This document shows positions 33,536-42,143 of a stretch of DNA of 49,457 bases, one piece after another. The position numbers were made by a program, and so were the translations under genes. Numbering within the stretch: the first letter of the stretch is position 1; each line of letters starts with the position of its first letter. This DNA is from HRBIN16 sp049969495. Its GTDB lineage: Bacteria; Armatimonadota; HRBIN16. The stretch spans positions 1 through 49,457 of the forward strand of contig JBMFOT010000019.1 in the NCBI GenBank assembly GCA_049969495.1, in the 5' to 3' direction. The notes beneath the pieces are model-generated. The model was not told the origin of the DNA. It worked only from the letters and a program-made list of their open reading frames with translations, and did not search any database.

Positions 33536-35290
33536 TCACCGCAGAGTACGAAGCCAGAGATAAACCCGGTCACCTGTTTTATTCGCATGGCGCAGTTGGT
33601 TTCCTGCAGGATGTACCTGTCCACACGTTCTGGATGGCGAGGCTCCTGCCGAGCCGTACGAAATGCCCCCATCTGACTCGATGGTTGTCGTGACATGCGG
33701 CAGGTGTCCCATCAGCGAGTCACGGATGCCCTTCACGTAGGGCTTAATCAGCTCCACGTCGCGCTGGAAGTAGAGGGTAATCCAGGGCACATCTTCTGTG
33801 ACCGCAATACGCTCCGCCTCGCGGTAAAGCGGAATGCGCTTCTGCTCGTCCTGCTCCTTGTCTGCCCGGTCGCACAGCGCGTCGAAGCGCGGGTTGCTGT
33901 AGCCTACCACGTTCTCGGGCGCGCCGGTGTGCAGCATCACCGACAGGAAGTTTTGAGCATCCAGGTAGTCCGCTGCCCAGCGCAGGTGAACGAAGGGCAG
34001 TTCCTTGCGATCCAGGGCGTCCAGAAACGCGCCCCACTCCATCTCGCGCAGTTCTACGTTGATGCCCAGTTGCTTGCGATATTGCTCCTTGATCATCTCG
34101 GCAGTACGGCGCAGGTCGGGTGTCTTTTCGCGGAAGGTCAGGGTGAGTGTGGGAAAGCCCTTGCCTCCCGGATAGCCCGCCTCTGCCAGCAGTCGACGTG
34201 CCTTTTCGGGGTCATAGGGGATACCTTTGAAATCGGGGTCGTGTCCCAACACGCCCGGCGGGATGATGCCGTTCGCCTTCTGCGGCACACCCATCAGCGC
34301 GACCTTCACGATAGAGTCCTTATCAGTGGCGTACGCCAGCGCAAGGCGCACCCGACGGTCTTTGAACGGCGGAAAGACATTCTGGTTTAAGCCGAGATAG
34401 AATACGGAGGCGCGGTCAAAAGTATGCAGCTCCTTACTCAATACAGGGTCTTGCCGGTCGCGCAGTAAATCTCCCTTCTGCACGTCTACAATGTCCAGGT
34501 CGCCGCGCTCGTACATGGCGTGGCGGGTACTGGCATCCAGCACAATGGGTCGCTCGATGCCGTCCAGTTTAGGCGCGCCTGCGTGGTACTCCTTATTTGC
34601 GGTCAACACCACCTTCGAACCGGGCGCGTACTGGCTTATCCGAAACGGTCCCGTGCCGATAGCGCATCGGTCGTTGATGCGCAGGCGTCTACCGTTTACC
34701 TCGTCGCCGTTCTGCTCAATCGCCTCACGGCACACCACGTAAGCGGTCGGATAAGTCAGCTTGGCGAGGAAATACGCTTTGGGGTGGTCAATCGTGATGC
34801 GCAGAGTGTACCTGTCCACCACCTCCACGCCCTTCACCTCTTTCGCTTTGCGGTTCAGCTTGTCCAGCGCACCTACGATGTCGTTCAGATAGGTGGCGGA
34901 GACGGGCGAAGCCAGCTCGGGGTCACAGGCGCGTTCGATGGAGTACTTGAAGTCTTCAGCGGTGACCTCACGCCCGTTATGGAACTTGACGCCCCTTTTC
35001 AACGTGAAGGTATAAGTGCGTCCTCCGTTGCTGATGGACCACCCTTCCGCCAGATTCGGGCGCAGACGGTTGTTTTCGTCCCACTGCACCAACCCTTCGA
35101 ACACATGGAAAAGCGTGTCAATAGTCGGCCCGTCGCGCACGAGGGCAGGGTCAAAAGTGGTGGGTTCGGTGGTCAGCGCATAACGCAACACGTTCTGTGC
35201 CGGTGGCGCAGAGGTCTGCCTTTTAGCACAACCTGCAGCCAACACAACAACGAGCACGGTTACAACAAGATGGATAGCGTATCGTCGCAC
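33536..35290 (-). CDS. Family 5 extracellular solute-binding lipoprotein (ABC transporter)
   Basis: A 584-residue protein, start GTG 35290 with GGAGGAGG upstream. Lipobox LAAGC at 17-21 makes C21 the lipidated residue. Family 5 marks: LRYALTTEPTTFDPALV, LAEGWSISNGGRTYTFTLKR, GVKFHNGREVTAEDFKYSIE, and IGTGPFRISQYAPG. Such proteins deliver peptides, nickel or oligosaccharides to a Dpp/Opp permease; no permease genes are nearby, so it is an orphan. The last ~45 residues (540-584), containing GSAGASPSR, look like translated repeat DNA rather than the normal family end. Confidence 0.9.
   Translation of the reverse strand: MRRYAIHLVVTVLVVVLAAGCAKRQTSAPPAQNVLRYALTTEPTTFDPALVRDGPTIDTLFHVFEGLVQWDENNRLRPNLAEGWSISNGGRTYTFTLKRGVKFHNGREVTAEDFKYSIERACDPELASPVSATYLNDIVGALDKLNRKAKEVKGVEVVDRYTLRITIDHPKAYFLAKLTYPTAYVVCREAIEQNGDEVNGRRLRINDRCAIGTGPFRISQYAPGSKVVLTANKEYHAGAPKLDGIERPIVLDASTRHAMYERGDLDIVDVQKGDLLRDRQDPVLSKELHTFDRASVFYLGLNQNVFPPFKDRRVRLALAYATDKDSIVKVALMGVPQKANGIIPPGVLGHDPDFKGIPYDPEKARRLLAEAGYPGGKGFPTLTLTFREKTPDLRRTAEMIKEQYRKQLGINVELREMEWGAFLDALDRKELPFVHLRWAADYLDAQNFLSVMLHTGAPENVVGYSNPRFDALCDRADKEQDEQKRIPLYREAERIAVTEDVPWITLYFQRDVELIKPYVKGIRDSLMGHLPHVTTTIESDGGISYGSAGASPSRTCGQVHPAGNQLRHANKTGDRVYLWLRTLR
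33600..33660. repeat. Repeat-like palindromic DNA within the 3' end of the solute-binding protein gene
   Basis: GGCGAGGCTCCTGCCGAGCC (about 33636-33655) contains the inverted pair GGCTC/GAGCC and, read on the minus strand, gives GSAGASPS, a tail often produced where dispersed repeats run into coding regions. The neighbouring TGCAGGATGTACCTG at about 33605 belongs to the same tail. Extent is approximate; no second copy is in this window. Confidence 0.45.
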
Positions 35291-35338
35291 GCTATGGTAT
35301 ACCTCCTCCCTGCAGTCTGCTCACCACGTTCTGGGCAG

Positions 35339-35357
35339 GAGCGGTTCCACACCGCTC
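35339..35357. promoter_or_regulatory. Short palindrome in the divergent solute-binding/copA region
   Basis: GAGCGGT and ACCGCTC form a 7-bp dyad with a 5-nt spacer, about 50 nt upstream of the solute-binding protein start. The position suits an operator for the leftward operon, but no regulator gene is adjacent. Confidence 0.3.
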
Positions 35358-35437
35358 ACGAGGAAGTTTAGCATACAAGCTGTGCTGTGTGCAACCGGCA
35401 TGGGACCTAACCCCCTCTCAGCGAGTAGCTAAACGGG

Positions 35438-35443
35438 TATAAT
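35438..35443 (+). promoter_or_regulatory. Probable -10 element of copA
   Basis: A perfect TATAAT lies 31 nt before the copA ATG at 35475. At 17-18 nt upstream (about 35414-35420) there is no match to TTGACA, which fits a promoter that needs an activator, as is common for metal-induced genes. No MerR or CsoR gene is in the window. Confidence 0.5.
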
Positions 35444-35474
35444 GTATTTGCAAATCTCATCCAAAGGCGTGAAG

Positions 35475-37649
35475 ATGCCCCAACAAGAGATTCAGTTACA
35501 TATCGAGGGGATGACCTGCGCGGCGTGCGTGGCACGGGTGGAGCGCGCACTGAAACGGGTGCCCGGCGTGCAGGAGGCGGTAGTGAACCTTGCTACCGAA
35601 AGCGCAACCGTTCGTGCCGACCCACAATCGGTGCAGATAGAACAGCTGCTAGAAGCGGTGGAGATGACGGGATATACCGCACAGCCCGTCACCGAAGAAA
35701 CCCCTGCTCCCCTACCCTCTGAAAGTACCGCACAGGAGCTGCACCACACCCGCCGTCGCCTGCTGGTGAGTGTCTTGCTGACCTTGCCCGTGTTCGTGCT
35801 CAGCATGGCGGTACACCATCCCTCGTATCCACTCAAGCTGCTCCAGTTGGCGCTCACCACGCCTGTGCAGTTCATCATCGGCGCGCCGTTTTACGTGAAG
35901 GCATGGCACGCCCTTCGCGCCCGAAGCGCGAACATGGAGACGCTGATCGTGCTGGGCACATCTGTCGCCTACTTGTACAGCCTCGCCGCGACCTTCTGGA
36001 TTGGTGGGGCGGTATACTACGAAACGGCGGCGGTTATCATCACGCTCATCACCTTTGGCAAATATCTGGAGGCGCGGGCAAAGGGGCGTGCCCGCCAGGC
36101 GATTGAACGGCTGATGCGTCTCGCACCGCAGGAAGCCATCCGCCTGCGCAATGGCGACGAGGAGCGCGTGCCCGTCTCGGCAGTGCAGGTGGGCGACCTG
36201 TTGCGCGTGCGCAGTGGCGAGGCGATACCGGTGGATGGCGAGGTGATAGAAGGCTTCGCCACAGTAGATGAGAGTATGCTCACAGGCGAGAGCGTGCCCG
36301 TGGAGAAGCGCGTGGGCGACAGCGTGGCGGCGGGCACGCTGAACACCGATGGCGTGCTGGTGATTCGGGCGCAACGGGTGGGCGCAGACACCGTGCTGGC
36401 GCAGATTGTGCGAGCAGTGGAGCGGGCACAAGCGGCGAAGGCTCCCGTGCAAAGGCTGGCGGATGCGGTTGCAGCGGTGTTCGTGCCGATTGTGTTGTTG
36501 ATTGCTCTGGCAACGTTTGGTGTGTGGCTGCTAATACTGAATGCGGGTTTCACCACGGCGATGATTCATGCGGTGGGTGTGCTGGTGATTGCCTGTCCGT
36601 GCGCGCTAGGGCTAGCAACGCCTACGGCGGTGCTGGTGGGCACGGGCAGAGGGGCAGAGCTGGGCGTGCTGGTCAAGGATGCAGAAACTCTGGAACGCGC
36701 CCGCCAGGTGGATACCGTGATTCTGGACAAAACGGGCACGCTGACGCTGGGGAAGCCTCGCGTGCATCACATCGAAGCGTGGAACGGTATGGGAAAGGAA
36801 GATCTGTTCAGACTGGCGGCCGCTGCAGAGTCTGGCTCCACACACCCATTTGGGCAGGCGATAGTGCAGTTCGCCCAGGAACAGAAGATGGCAGTTCCCC
36901 CCACAAACGGTTTCCGTGCTATCGCAGGTGGCGGAGTGACTGCAGAGGTGGAGGGGCATCAACTGGTGGTGGGTTCTGCGCGCCTGATGCAGGAAGAGGG
37001 GATAGCTATCTCCCCGCAAGCCCAGCAAAGAGTGCGTGCCTTGCAATCGCAGGGCTATACGACGGTTTTGGTAGCGGTGGACGGCGAGGCAACGGGCGCG
37101 GTTGCGCTGCGTGACGAACCCCACCCTACCGCGCGTGAGGCGGTGGCGCAGTTGCAAACGATGGGGCTGGAGGTGTGGATGGTCACTGGTGACCAGCGGG
37201 TGGTGGCGGAAGCGGTGGCGCGAGAAGTGGGGGTCCCCCCGGCACATGTGCTGGCTGAGGTGCTGCCGCAGGGCAAGGCGGAAGCCATTATCGCTTTGCA
37301 AAAGCAGGGGCGCAAGGTGGCTTTCGTGGGGGACGGCATTAACGACGCGCCTGCTCTGGCGCAGGCGGACGTGGGCATCGCCATGGGCGAAGGTACCGAC
37401 GTGGCGCTGGAAAGCGCAGACATCGCCCTGCTGAGCAGTGACCTGCGCGGAGTGGCAACCGCTCTGAAGCTGTCACACGCCACGGTGCGCACGATCCGCC
37501 AGAACCTCTTTTTCGCCTTCGTGTATAATGTACTGGGGATACCTCTGGCAGCGATGGGCTATCTCAGCCCGATGCTCGCTGCGCTGGCGATGAGCCTCAG
37601 CTCCGTTTCGGTGGTCACGAACGCTTTGCGTTTGCGTCGCGCGGTTTAA
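35475..37649 (+). CDS. copA: Copper-type P1B ATPase
   Basis: A 724-residue P-type ATPase. ATG at 35475 is used; an earlier in-frame ATG at 35442 overlaps the TATAAT box. One heavy-metal domain has GMTCAAC (C15, C18). The membrane metal site is CPC at 374-376 in VIACPCALGLATPT; phosphorylation loop DKTGTLT at 418-424; TGES in MLTGESVPVEKRVGDS; GSTHPFGQA is the nucleotide-binding HP motif; GDGINDAPAL the hinge. These are the P1B-1 marks of Cu+ export. No copper chaperone or regulator is next to it; the next gene codes for bL25. Confidence 0.94.
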   Translation: MPQQEIQLHIEGMTCAACVARVERALKRVPGVQEAVVNLATESATVRADPQSVQIEQLLEAVEMTGYTAQPVTEETPAPLPSESTAQELHHTRRRLLVSVLLTLPVFVLSMAVHHPSYPLKLLQLALTTPVQFIIGAPFYVKAWHALRARSANMETLIVLGTSVAYLYSLAATFWIGGAVYYETAAVIITLITFGKYLEARAKGRARQAIERLMRLAPQEAIRLRNGDEERVPVSAVQVGDLLRVRSGEAIPVDGEVIEGFATVDESMLTGESVPVEKRVGDSVAAGTLNTDGVLVIRAQRVGADTVLAQIVRAVERAQAAKAPVQRLADAVAAVFVPIVLLIALATFGVWLLILNAGFTTAMIHAVGVLVIACPCALGLATPTAVLVGTGRGAELGVLVKDAETLERARQVDTVILDKTGTLTLGKPRVHHIEAWNGMGKEDLFRLAAAAESGSTHPFGQAIVQFAQEQKMAVPPTNGFRAIAGGGVTAEVEGHQLVVGSARLMQEEGIAISPQAQQRVRALQSQGYTTVLVAVDGEATGAVALRDEPHPTAREAVAQLQTMGLEVWMVTGDQRVVAEAVAREVGVPPAHVLAEVLPQGKAEAIIALQKQGRKVAFVGDGINDAPALAQADVGIAMGEGTDVALESADIALLSSDLRGVATALKLSHATVRTIRQNLFFAFVYNVLGIPLAAMGYLSPMLAALAMSLSSVSVVTNALRLRRAV

Positions 37650-37675
37650 ACACTTTGGCAAGGGAGGTGGACGTG

Positions 37676-37987
37676 ATGGCTATCAGCGCAATGGTGCACC
37701 ACGGCCTGACCAAGGGAGAACGCAAAGAATGGCGGCGCAAAGGTTACGCCACCGCCAGCCTGTACGGAAAGGGGATAGAGCCTCTGCAACTACTGGTTCC
37801 CGTCCGCGAGGTAATGGATGCCATTGTGCAGCAAGGAGGCAAAAATAACGCCGTGCTGGAACTGAGCCTGCAGAACGGCTCTGACCGTCTGCACACCGTT
37901 CGTGTCAAAGAGATTCAGCGACATTTGACCACCCACGATCCCATCCACTTTGACTTCCACGTACAGAACGCCGATGGCCAGGGGTGA
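37676..37987 (+). CDS. rplY: Ribosomal protein bL25, short form
   Basis: A 103-residue protein; ATG 37676 has GGGAGG 8 nt upstream. KGERKEWRRKGYATASLYGK is the bL25/Ctc N-terminal pattern, and HTVRVKEIQRHLTTHDPIHF followed by DFHVQN matches its later strands. It binds 5S rRNA in the large subunit. The C-terminal TL5-type beta domain of longer forms is missing, so it corresponds to the short E. coli-like form. It starts 26 nt after copA and may share its transcript. Confidence 0.78.
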   Translation: MAISAMVHHGLTKGERKEWRRKGYATASLYGKGIEPLQLLVPVREVMDAIVQQGGKNNAVLELSLQNGSDRLHTVRVKEIQRHLTTHDPIHFDFHVQNADGQG

Positions 37988-38290
37988 CAGCACGGCGCTG
38001 GGGGGTGCGGTGAAACATTCCTGAGATTCTTCGCTTGTGCTCAGGACGACAGGGTTGGTGTGCTTTGTGTTATGCTGAGCGTTAGCGAAGCATCTCATTA
38101 TGTCGATAAGACGCACCCCTGCGCCTGCGCTCAGAAGGGCAGGCACGCGAAGCCGCTTCGCTCCATCCAAAATAGTACCACGTAGTGGCGTACCCTCTGC
38201 TCTTTTGAACACCCTCGGCAAGGCTTGCTTTCGAGAGGTGTTTGCTGATACCATTATGAATGTCGGAGCCGGGTTTGGGGATGGTGACGA
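37988..38290. repeat. Gap of 303 nt with paired TGTCATTCTGAGCG-family arms
   Basis: Arm 38023-38051 (GAGATTCTTCGCTTG, then TGCTCAGGACGACA) and inverted arm 38070-38096 (TTATGCTGAGCGTTAGCGAAGCATCTC) face each other, so the RNA could fold into a long imperfect hairpin. The arm order is the reverse of that at 18403. The rest (38100-38290) codes for nothing I can support; it contains CCACGTAGTGG and a weak promoter-like pair (see next entry). Confidence 0.75.
38225..38254 (+). promoter_or_regulatory. Possible purF promoter
   Basis: TTGCTT at 38225-38230 and TACCAT at 38249-38254 are 18 nt apart, the same spacing as the two stronger promoters in the window, and lie about 37 nt before the purF ATG. 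Both boxes are imperfect. Confidence 0.3.
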
Positions 38291-39763
38291 ATGGGCGCTG
38301 AAAGAGTGTGGTTTGACCACCCGCGTGAAGAGTGCGGGGTGTTCGGCATTTACGCGCCGGGCGAGGACGTGGCGCGTATCACCTTTTTCGGGCTGTACGC
38401 ACTGCAGCATCGCGGGCAGGAGAGCGCGGGCATCGCCGTCTCGGATGGCGAGCGGGTGCTGGTGCACAAGGAGATGGGACTGGTCTCGCAGGTGTTCGAC
38501 GAGGAGACGCTGGGCTACTTGCGCGGGCACATCGCCATCGGACACACACGCTACTCCACGACCGGTTCCAGCGTACTGCGCAACGCCCAGCCGGTGATTT
38601 GCGAATCGCCCATCGGCACGCTGGCAGTGGCGCACAACGGCAACCTGGTCAACGCCGCGCCACTGCGCCTGCGCTTGCAGGAGATCGGCACTCACTTCCA
38701 CAGCACCAACGACAGCGAAATCATCGCCCGCTTGCTTGCCACCGAACTGGCAGAGTTTCGCGACCCTGCAGAGGCCATGCGCCGGGTGATGCAGCAGATT
38801 TCGGGTGCATACAGCCTGGTCATCCTCACCCCCCGTCACCTGATCGCTGCTCGCGACCCCCATGGTGTGCGTCCGCTTTGTCTGGGGCACATTAACGGTC
38901 ATTACGTGGTGGCTTCCGAGACTTGTGCGCTGAACGTGGTGGGGGCGGACTTTGTGCGCGAGATAGAGCCGGGCGAGGTGCTGGTGATGGACGAGAACGG
39001 CTTGCGCGAGGAGCAGGCTGTGCCCTTGCAGAAGCATAGCTTGTGCATGTTCGAGTTCATCTACTTCGCCCGCCCCGACAGCCACATCTACAACCGTACC
39101 CTGCACGAAGTGCGCAGGCGCATGGGGCAGGAGCTGGCGCGGGAGCATCCCGCCCCGGGCGCGCAGGTGGTTATCCCCATTCCCGATACAGGCATCCCTG
39201 CGGCGCTGGGGTTCGCGCAGGCGAGCGGCATCCCCTACGCGGAAGGACTGATTAAGAACCGCTACATCCAGCGCACCTTCATCCAGCCCGATCAGCGCAT
39301 GCGCGAGCTGGGCGTCAAAATCAAATTGAACCCACTGCGCGAGGTGATTGCCGGGCGCAAGCTGGTGATGGTGGACGACAGCATTGTGCGTGGAACCACC
39401 ACGGGCAAAATCGTGCGAATGCTGTTCGAAGCGGGAGCGAAGGAAGTGCACGTGCGCATCACCTCACCGCCCATCCGCTACCCCTGCTTCTACGGTATCG
39501 ACATGGCGACACGCGAAGAACTGGTCGCCGCCTCGCATAGCGTGGAGGAGATCCGCCAGATGATTGGCGCCACGTCGCTGGGCTATCTCAGCATCGATGG
39601 CATGTTGCGTGCGGTGCGCATGAAGCGCCACCACTTCTGCCTCGCCTGTTTCGATGGCAGGTATCCCATCCCCGTGCCCCGCGACGTGAAACTGAGCAAG
39701 CAGCTGTGGGAACAGGAGGAAGAGCCGGCTGTATGTGGCAGCACGGAAGCGGATAAGGCGTAG
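38291..39763 (+). CDS. purF: Amidophosphoribosyltransferase
   Basis: A 490-residue enzyme making phosphoribosylamine from PRPP and glutamine, the first step of purine synthesis. C15 in REECGVFGIYA becomes the N-terminal nucleophile after loss of a 14-residue propeptide. GHTRYSTTG and AHNGNLVNA belong to the glutaminase half; the PRPP loop is LVMVDDSIVRGTTTG. Cysteines in KHSLCMFEF, RYPCFYG and FCLACFDG match the four ligands of the Bacillus-type [4Fe-4S] cluster, so this is the Fe-S form with propeptide. The ribosome site is weak. Confidence 0.95.
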   Translation: MGAERVWFDHPREECGVFGIYAPGEDVARITFFGLYALQHRGQESAGIAVSDGERVLVHKEMGLVSQVFDEETLGYLRGHIAIGHTRYSTTGSSVLRNAQPVICESPIGTLAVAHNGNLVNAAPLRLRLQEIGTHFHSTNDSEIIARLLATELAEFRDPAEAMRRVMQQISGAYSLVILTPRHLIAARDPHGVRPLCLGHINGHYVVASETCALNVVGADFVREIEPGEVLVMDENGLREEQAVPLQKHSLCMFEFIYFARPDSHIYNRTLHEVRRRMGQELAREHPAPGAQVVIPIPDTGIPAALGFAQASGIPYAEGLIKNRYIQRTFIQPDQRMRELGVKIKLNPLREVIAGRKLVMVDDSIVRGTTTGKIVRMLFEAGAKEVHVRITSPPIRYPCFYGIDMATREELVAASHSVEEIRQMIGATSLGYLSIDGMLRAVRMKRHHFCLACFDGRYPIPVPRDVKLSKQLWEQEEEPAVCGSTEADKA

Positions 39764-39849
39764 CCCCAGCAACCTCATCTTTGCCCTGCTAAACTTTCCA
39801 GTTCCTGCCGATAATCGAGATGAGAATCTTGATCGCATGGGGTGAGAGC

Positions 39850-41976
39850 ATGGACAACCTGTGCGCTTTCATGCACATCAACGAAACCAACCTGAACCTG
39901 CGCAAGCAGTTTATCCACCTGACCGAAGACGATGTGCGCATCCTGAAGCGGCTGCAACCGTGGGCGGAGCGAGTCGCCGATACTATCGCGAAGGAGTTCT
40001 ACGACGTGCAGTTCGCCTTCCCACCCACCCGCGGGTTCTTCGAGCGCTACGCCCAGAAGAAGGGTATCACTCTGGAACAGCTGAGGCAAGGCCTGGAGAA
40101 GACGCAGGCGCAGTACTTCCGCGATATCTTTCAGGAGGCGGCGAACGGTGGGCGATTCGGTACCGATTACTTTGAACGGCGTTTGCGCATCGGTTATGCG
40201 CACGTGGTAATCGACCTGCCCCAGAAGTGGTACGTGGGTAGCTACACCACCTACCAACGTCTGGTGCGCAAGCACTTGCAACGCGCTTTTCGCTGGAAGC
40301 CCGCTTTTCGCGCACGTGCCGAAGAGGTGATTTTCAAGGTGTTCAACTACGATATGCAGGCGGTCACCGATTCGTACCTGATCTACCTCATACATACCTT
40401 CGGTGTAGACACCTCCACTTTGGCGCCGGACACGGACGAAGACATCTCAGAATACACCGGACAGGCACACCGCCAAATGCAGGATCTGTTGAAAGCACTG
40501 GAAGGCATAGGGAAGGGCGATTTGAGCGTACGCCTTTCGACAGGAAGCCACCGTTCCGACACTCTCGTTGCCAATCTCGACAGGGCGCGCCAGGCACTGG
40601 CGGATACGCTGGCGGACGTCCGTCGCGTCGCCAGGGAGGTTCAGGACCATGTCCAGCACACCAACGAACTGCTGCAAGCCTTCGTCTCCTCTGACAGCGC
40701 AGGTGGCGATAGCGTGGTAGACCTGCTACATCAGCTGCAGAAAGCGGTGCAGGAGGTCGCCAAAGGAGCGGAACAGACCGCGCTTTCCGCCTCGCGCGGT
40801 GTGGAGAGCGTCAGTGCGATTGTGGAGGACATCCGGGCAATGGCAGACCAGCTGCTGGGCGCGCAGCAGACGGCAAACGAGGTGGGCCAGGTCGCCGAAC
40901 AAGGACGGCAAGGCTTGCGCCAGTCCGAGCAGGCGATGCAGTCGCTGGAAAAGGATACCCGCGTTCTGGCGGAGCAGCTGCAGCAGCTGGTGACGATGGC
41001 GTCCAATATCGGTAGTATCCTCGGCACCATCGAGGAGATAGCGGGGCAGACCAATCTGCTTGCGCTCAATGCAGCCATTGAAGCGGCGCGCGCGGGCGAG
41101 CACGGGCGCGGTTTCGCGGTGGTGGCGGATGAGGTGCGCCGGTTGGCGGAACAATCGGCACAGGCGACGCAGCAGATTAAGAGGATTATCGACGAGGTGA
41201 CCGCGCAGGCACAGGCGGCAGCGCAGGCGATGGACGCGAACCTCGCGGCGGTCAGCGATGGTGTGAGGCAATCGCTGCAGGTGGGACAGGGGCTTGCGGA
41301 GATCCTGCAGGCGGTAGACAGCATTATCCAGCAGGTGCAGCAGTCAGCCTCTTCGGTGGAGCGGGTGCAGACCAACGCCCAGCAGATGCTCAGCGAGATT
41401 GAGCACATCGCGGCGATAGCGCAGGAATCGAGCGCGGCGGCAGAGGAGATGCTCGCCTCCAGCACCAACGCGGTGGACAGCATCACGCGCATTGTGGACA
41501 ATGTGAGCGTGGAAGCAGAAGGACTGAACGGCGTAGTGGACAAACTGCGCTTCTCGGTGGGCAAATTTGTACTCACACAAGAGGAGGCGAACGATATCCA
41601 TCGCAAGGTGGATATCTTCAAGCAGGCACACCTGCGCTGGGTAGAACGTTTGGAGAACCTGCTGTACCGCGGCGTGAAGATCCCGCGCGAGGAGCTGGTC
41701 TCGCACAAGAACTGCGCGCTCGGGCAGTGGTACTACTCGTTTGGGATGCAGCAATACGCCCATCTGCCTGAGTTCCGGGCGGTCGAACCACCACACGAGA
41801 AACTGCATGCGATCGCGCGCCAGATTGTGGATTGCGTCGACCGCAGCGACAAGGCGCAGGCGGAGCGGTTGCTGGAGCAGGCGCGCAGCGTCAGTAAAGA
41901 GATCGCGGCTGGTCTGGATCGCCTGCGCGAGGCAGCGGAGCGCGAGGGAGGCACTTCCTTGCCACGGGCAGCGTAG
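39850..41976 (+). CDS. Cytosolic chemoreceptor: globin-coupled sensor, MCP domain, CZB domain
   Basis: A 708-residue protein with no membrane segment. Residues ~10-185 are a sensor globin; H118 in RIGYAHVVIDLPQKWYVGSY is the proximal haem ligand position of globin-coupled sensors. About 205-265 is HAMP-like (LEGIGKGDLSVRLS). The MCP hairpin tip is at 395-436 (EEIAGQTNLLALNAAIEAAR), which contacts CheA/CheW. The C-terminal CZB domain has H594 (HLRW), C622 (CALGQWY), H638 and H649/H653, the 3His/1Cys zinc pattern. It should couple O2 binding and zinc or oxidant status to chemotaxis. ATG 39850 follows GGGGTGAG; ATG 39820 is an alternative. No che genes are near. Confidence 0.9.
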   Translation: MDNLCAFMHINETNLNLRKQFIHLTEDDVRILKRLQPWAERVADTIAKEFYDVQFAFPPTRGFFERYAQKKGITLEQLRQGLEKTQAQYFRDIFQEAANGGRFGTDYFERRLRIGYAHVVIDLPQKWYVGSYTTYQRLVRKHLQRAFRWKPAFRARAEEVIFKVFNYDMQAVTDSYLIYLIHTFGVDTSTLAPDTDEDISEYTGQAHRQMQDLLKALEGIGKGDLSVRLSTGSHRSDTLVANLDRARQALADTLADVRRVAREVQDHVQHTNELLQAFVSSDSAGGDSVVDLLHQLQKAVQEVAKGAEQTALSASRGVESVSAIVEDIRAMADQLLGAQQTANEVGQVAEQGRQGLRQSEQAMQSLEKDTRVLAEQLQQLVTMASNIGSILGTIEEIAGQTNLLALNAAIEAARAGEHGRGFAVVADEVRRLAEQSAQATQQIKRIIDEVTAQAQAAAQAMDANLAAVSDGVRQSLQVGQGLAEILQAVDSIIQQVQQSASSVERVQTNAQQMLSEIEHIAAIAQESSAAAEEMLASSTNAVDSITRIVDNVSVEAEGLNGVVDKLRFSVGKFVLTQEEANDIHRKVDIFKQAHLRWVERLENLLYRGVKIPREELVSHKNCALGQWYYSFGMQQYAHLPEFRAVEPPHEKLHAIARQIVDCVDRSDKAQAERLLEQARSVSKEIAAGLDRLREAAEREGGTSLPRAA

Positions 41977-41980
41977 AGTG

Positions 41981-42060
41981 ACCTCACCCCCGCCCCCTCT
42001 CCTGCGCGCAGAGGGGAGGATACCCCCTTCCCTCACAGGGAAGGAGGCAGGGGGTGAGGT
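41981..42060. repeat. Three-stem palindromic element after the chemoreceptor gene
   Basis: An outer 11-bp inverted repeat (41981-41991 with 42050-42060, ACCTCACCCCC) encloses two inner hairpins: CCCCTCT/AGAGGGG (41994-42000, 42010-42016) and CCTTCCCT/AGGGAAGG (42026-42033, 42037-42044). It begins 4 nt after the stop. CCTCACCCCC-type elements with two inner hairpins recur in many environmental genomes. It may act as a terminator or be a mobilisable repeat. Confidence 0.8.
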
Positions 42061-42143
42061 CTCAGCAGTGCCTCCAGCAAAAGCAGGGAAACGCCTTGCC
42101 AATGAAGAATCTCTACCGCATCGGAGGAGAGTGGAGGTGTGCT

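Noticed and set aside
37790..39451. Open frame of 553 codons on the minus strand across bL25 and purF
   Set aside because: It lies antisense to two well-supported genes, is His/Ala/Val rich without any domain, and runs through a repeat; a GC-rich shadow frame.
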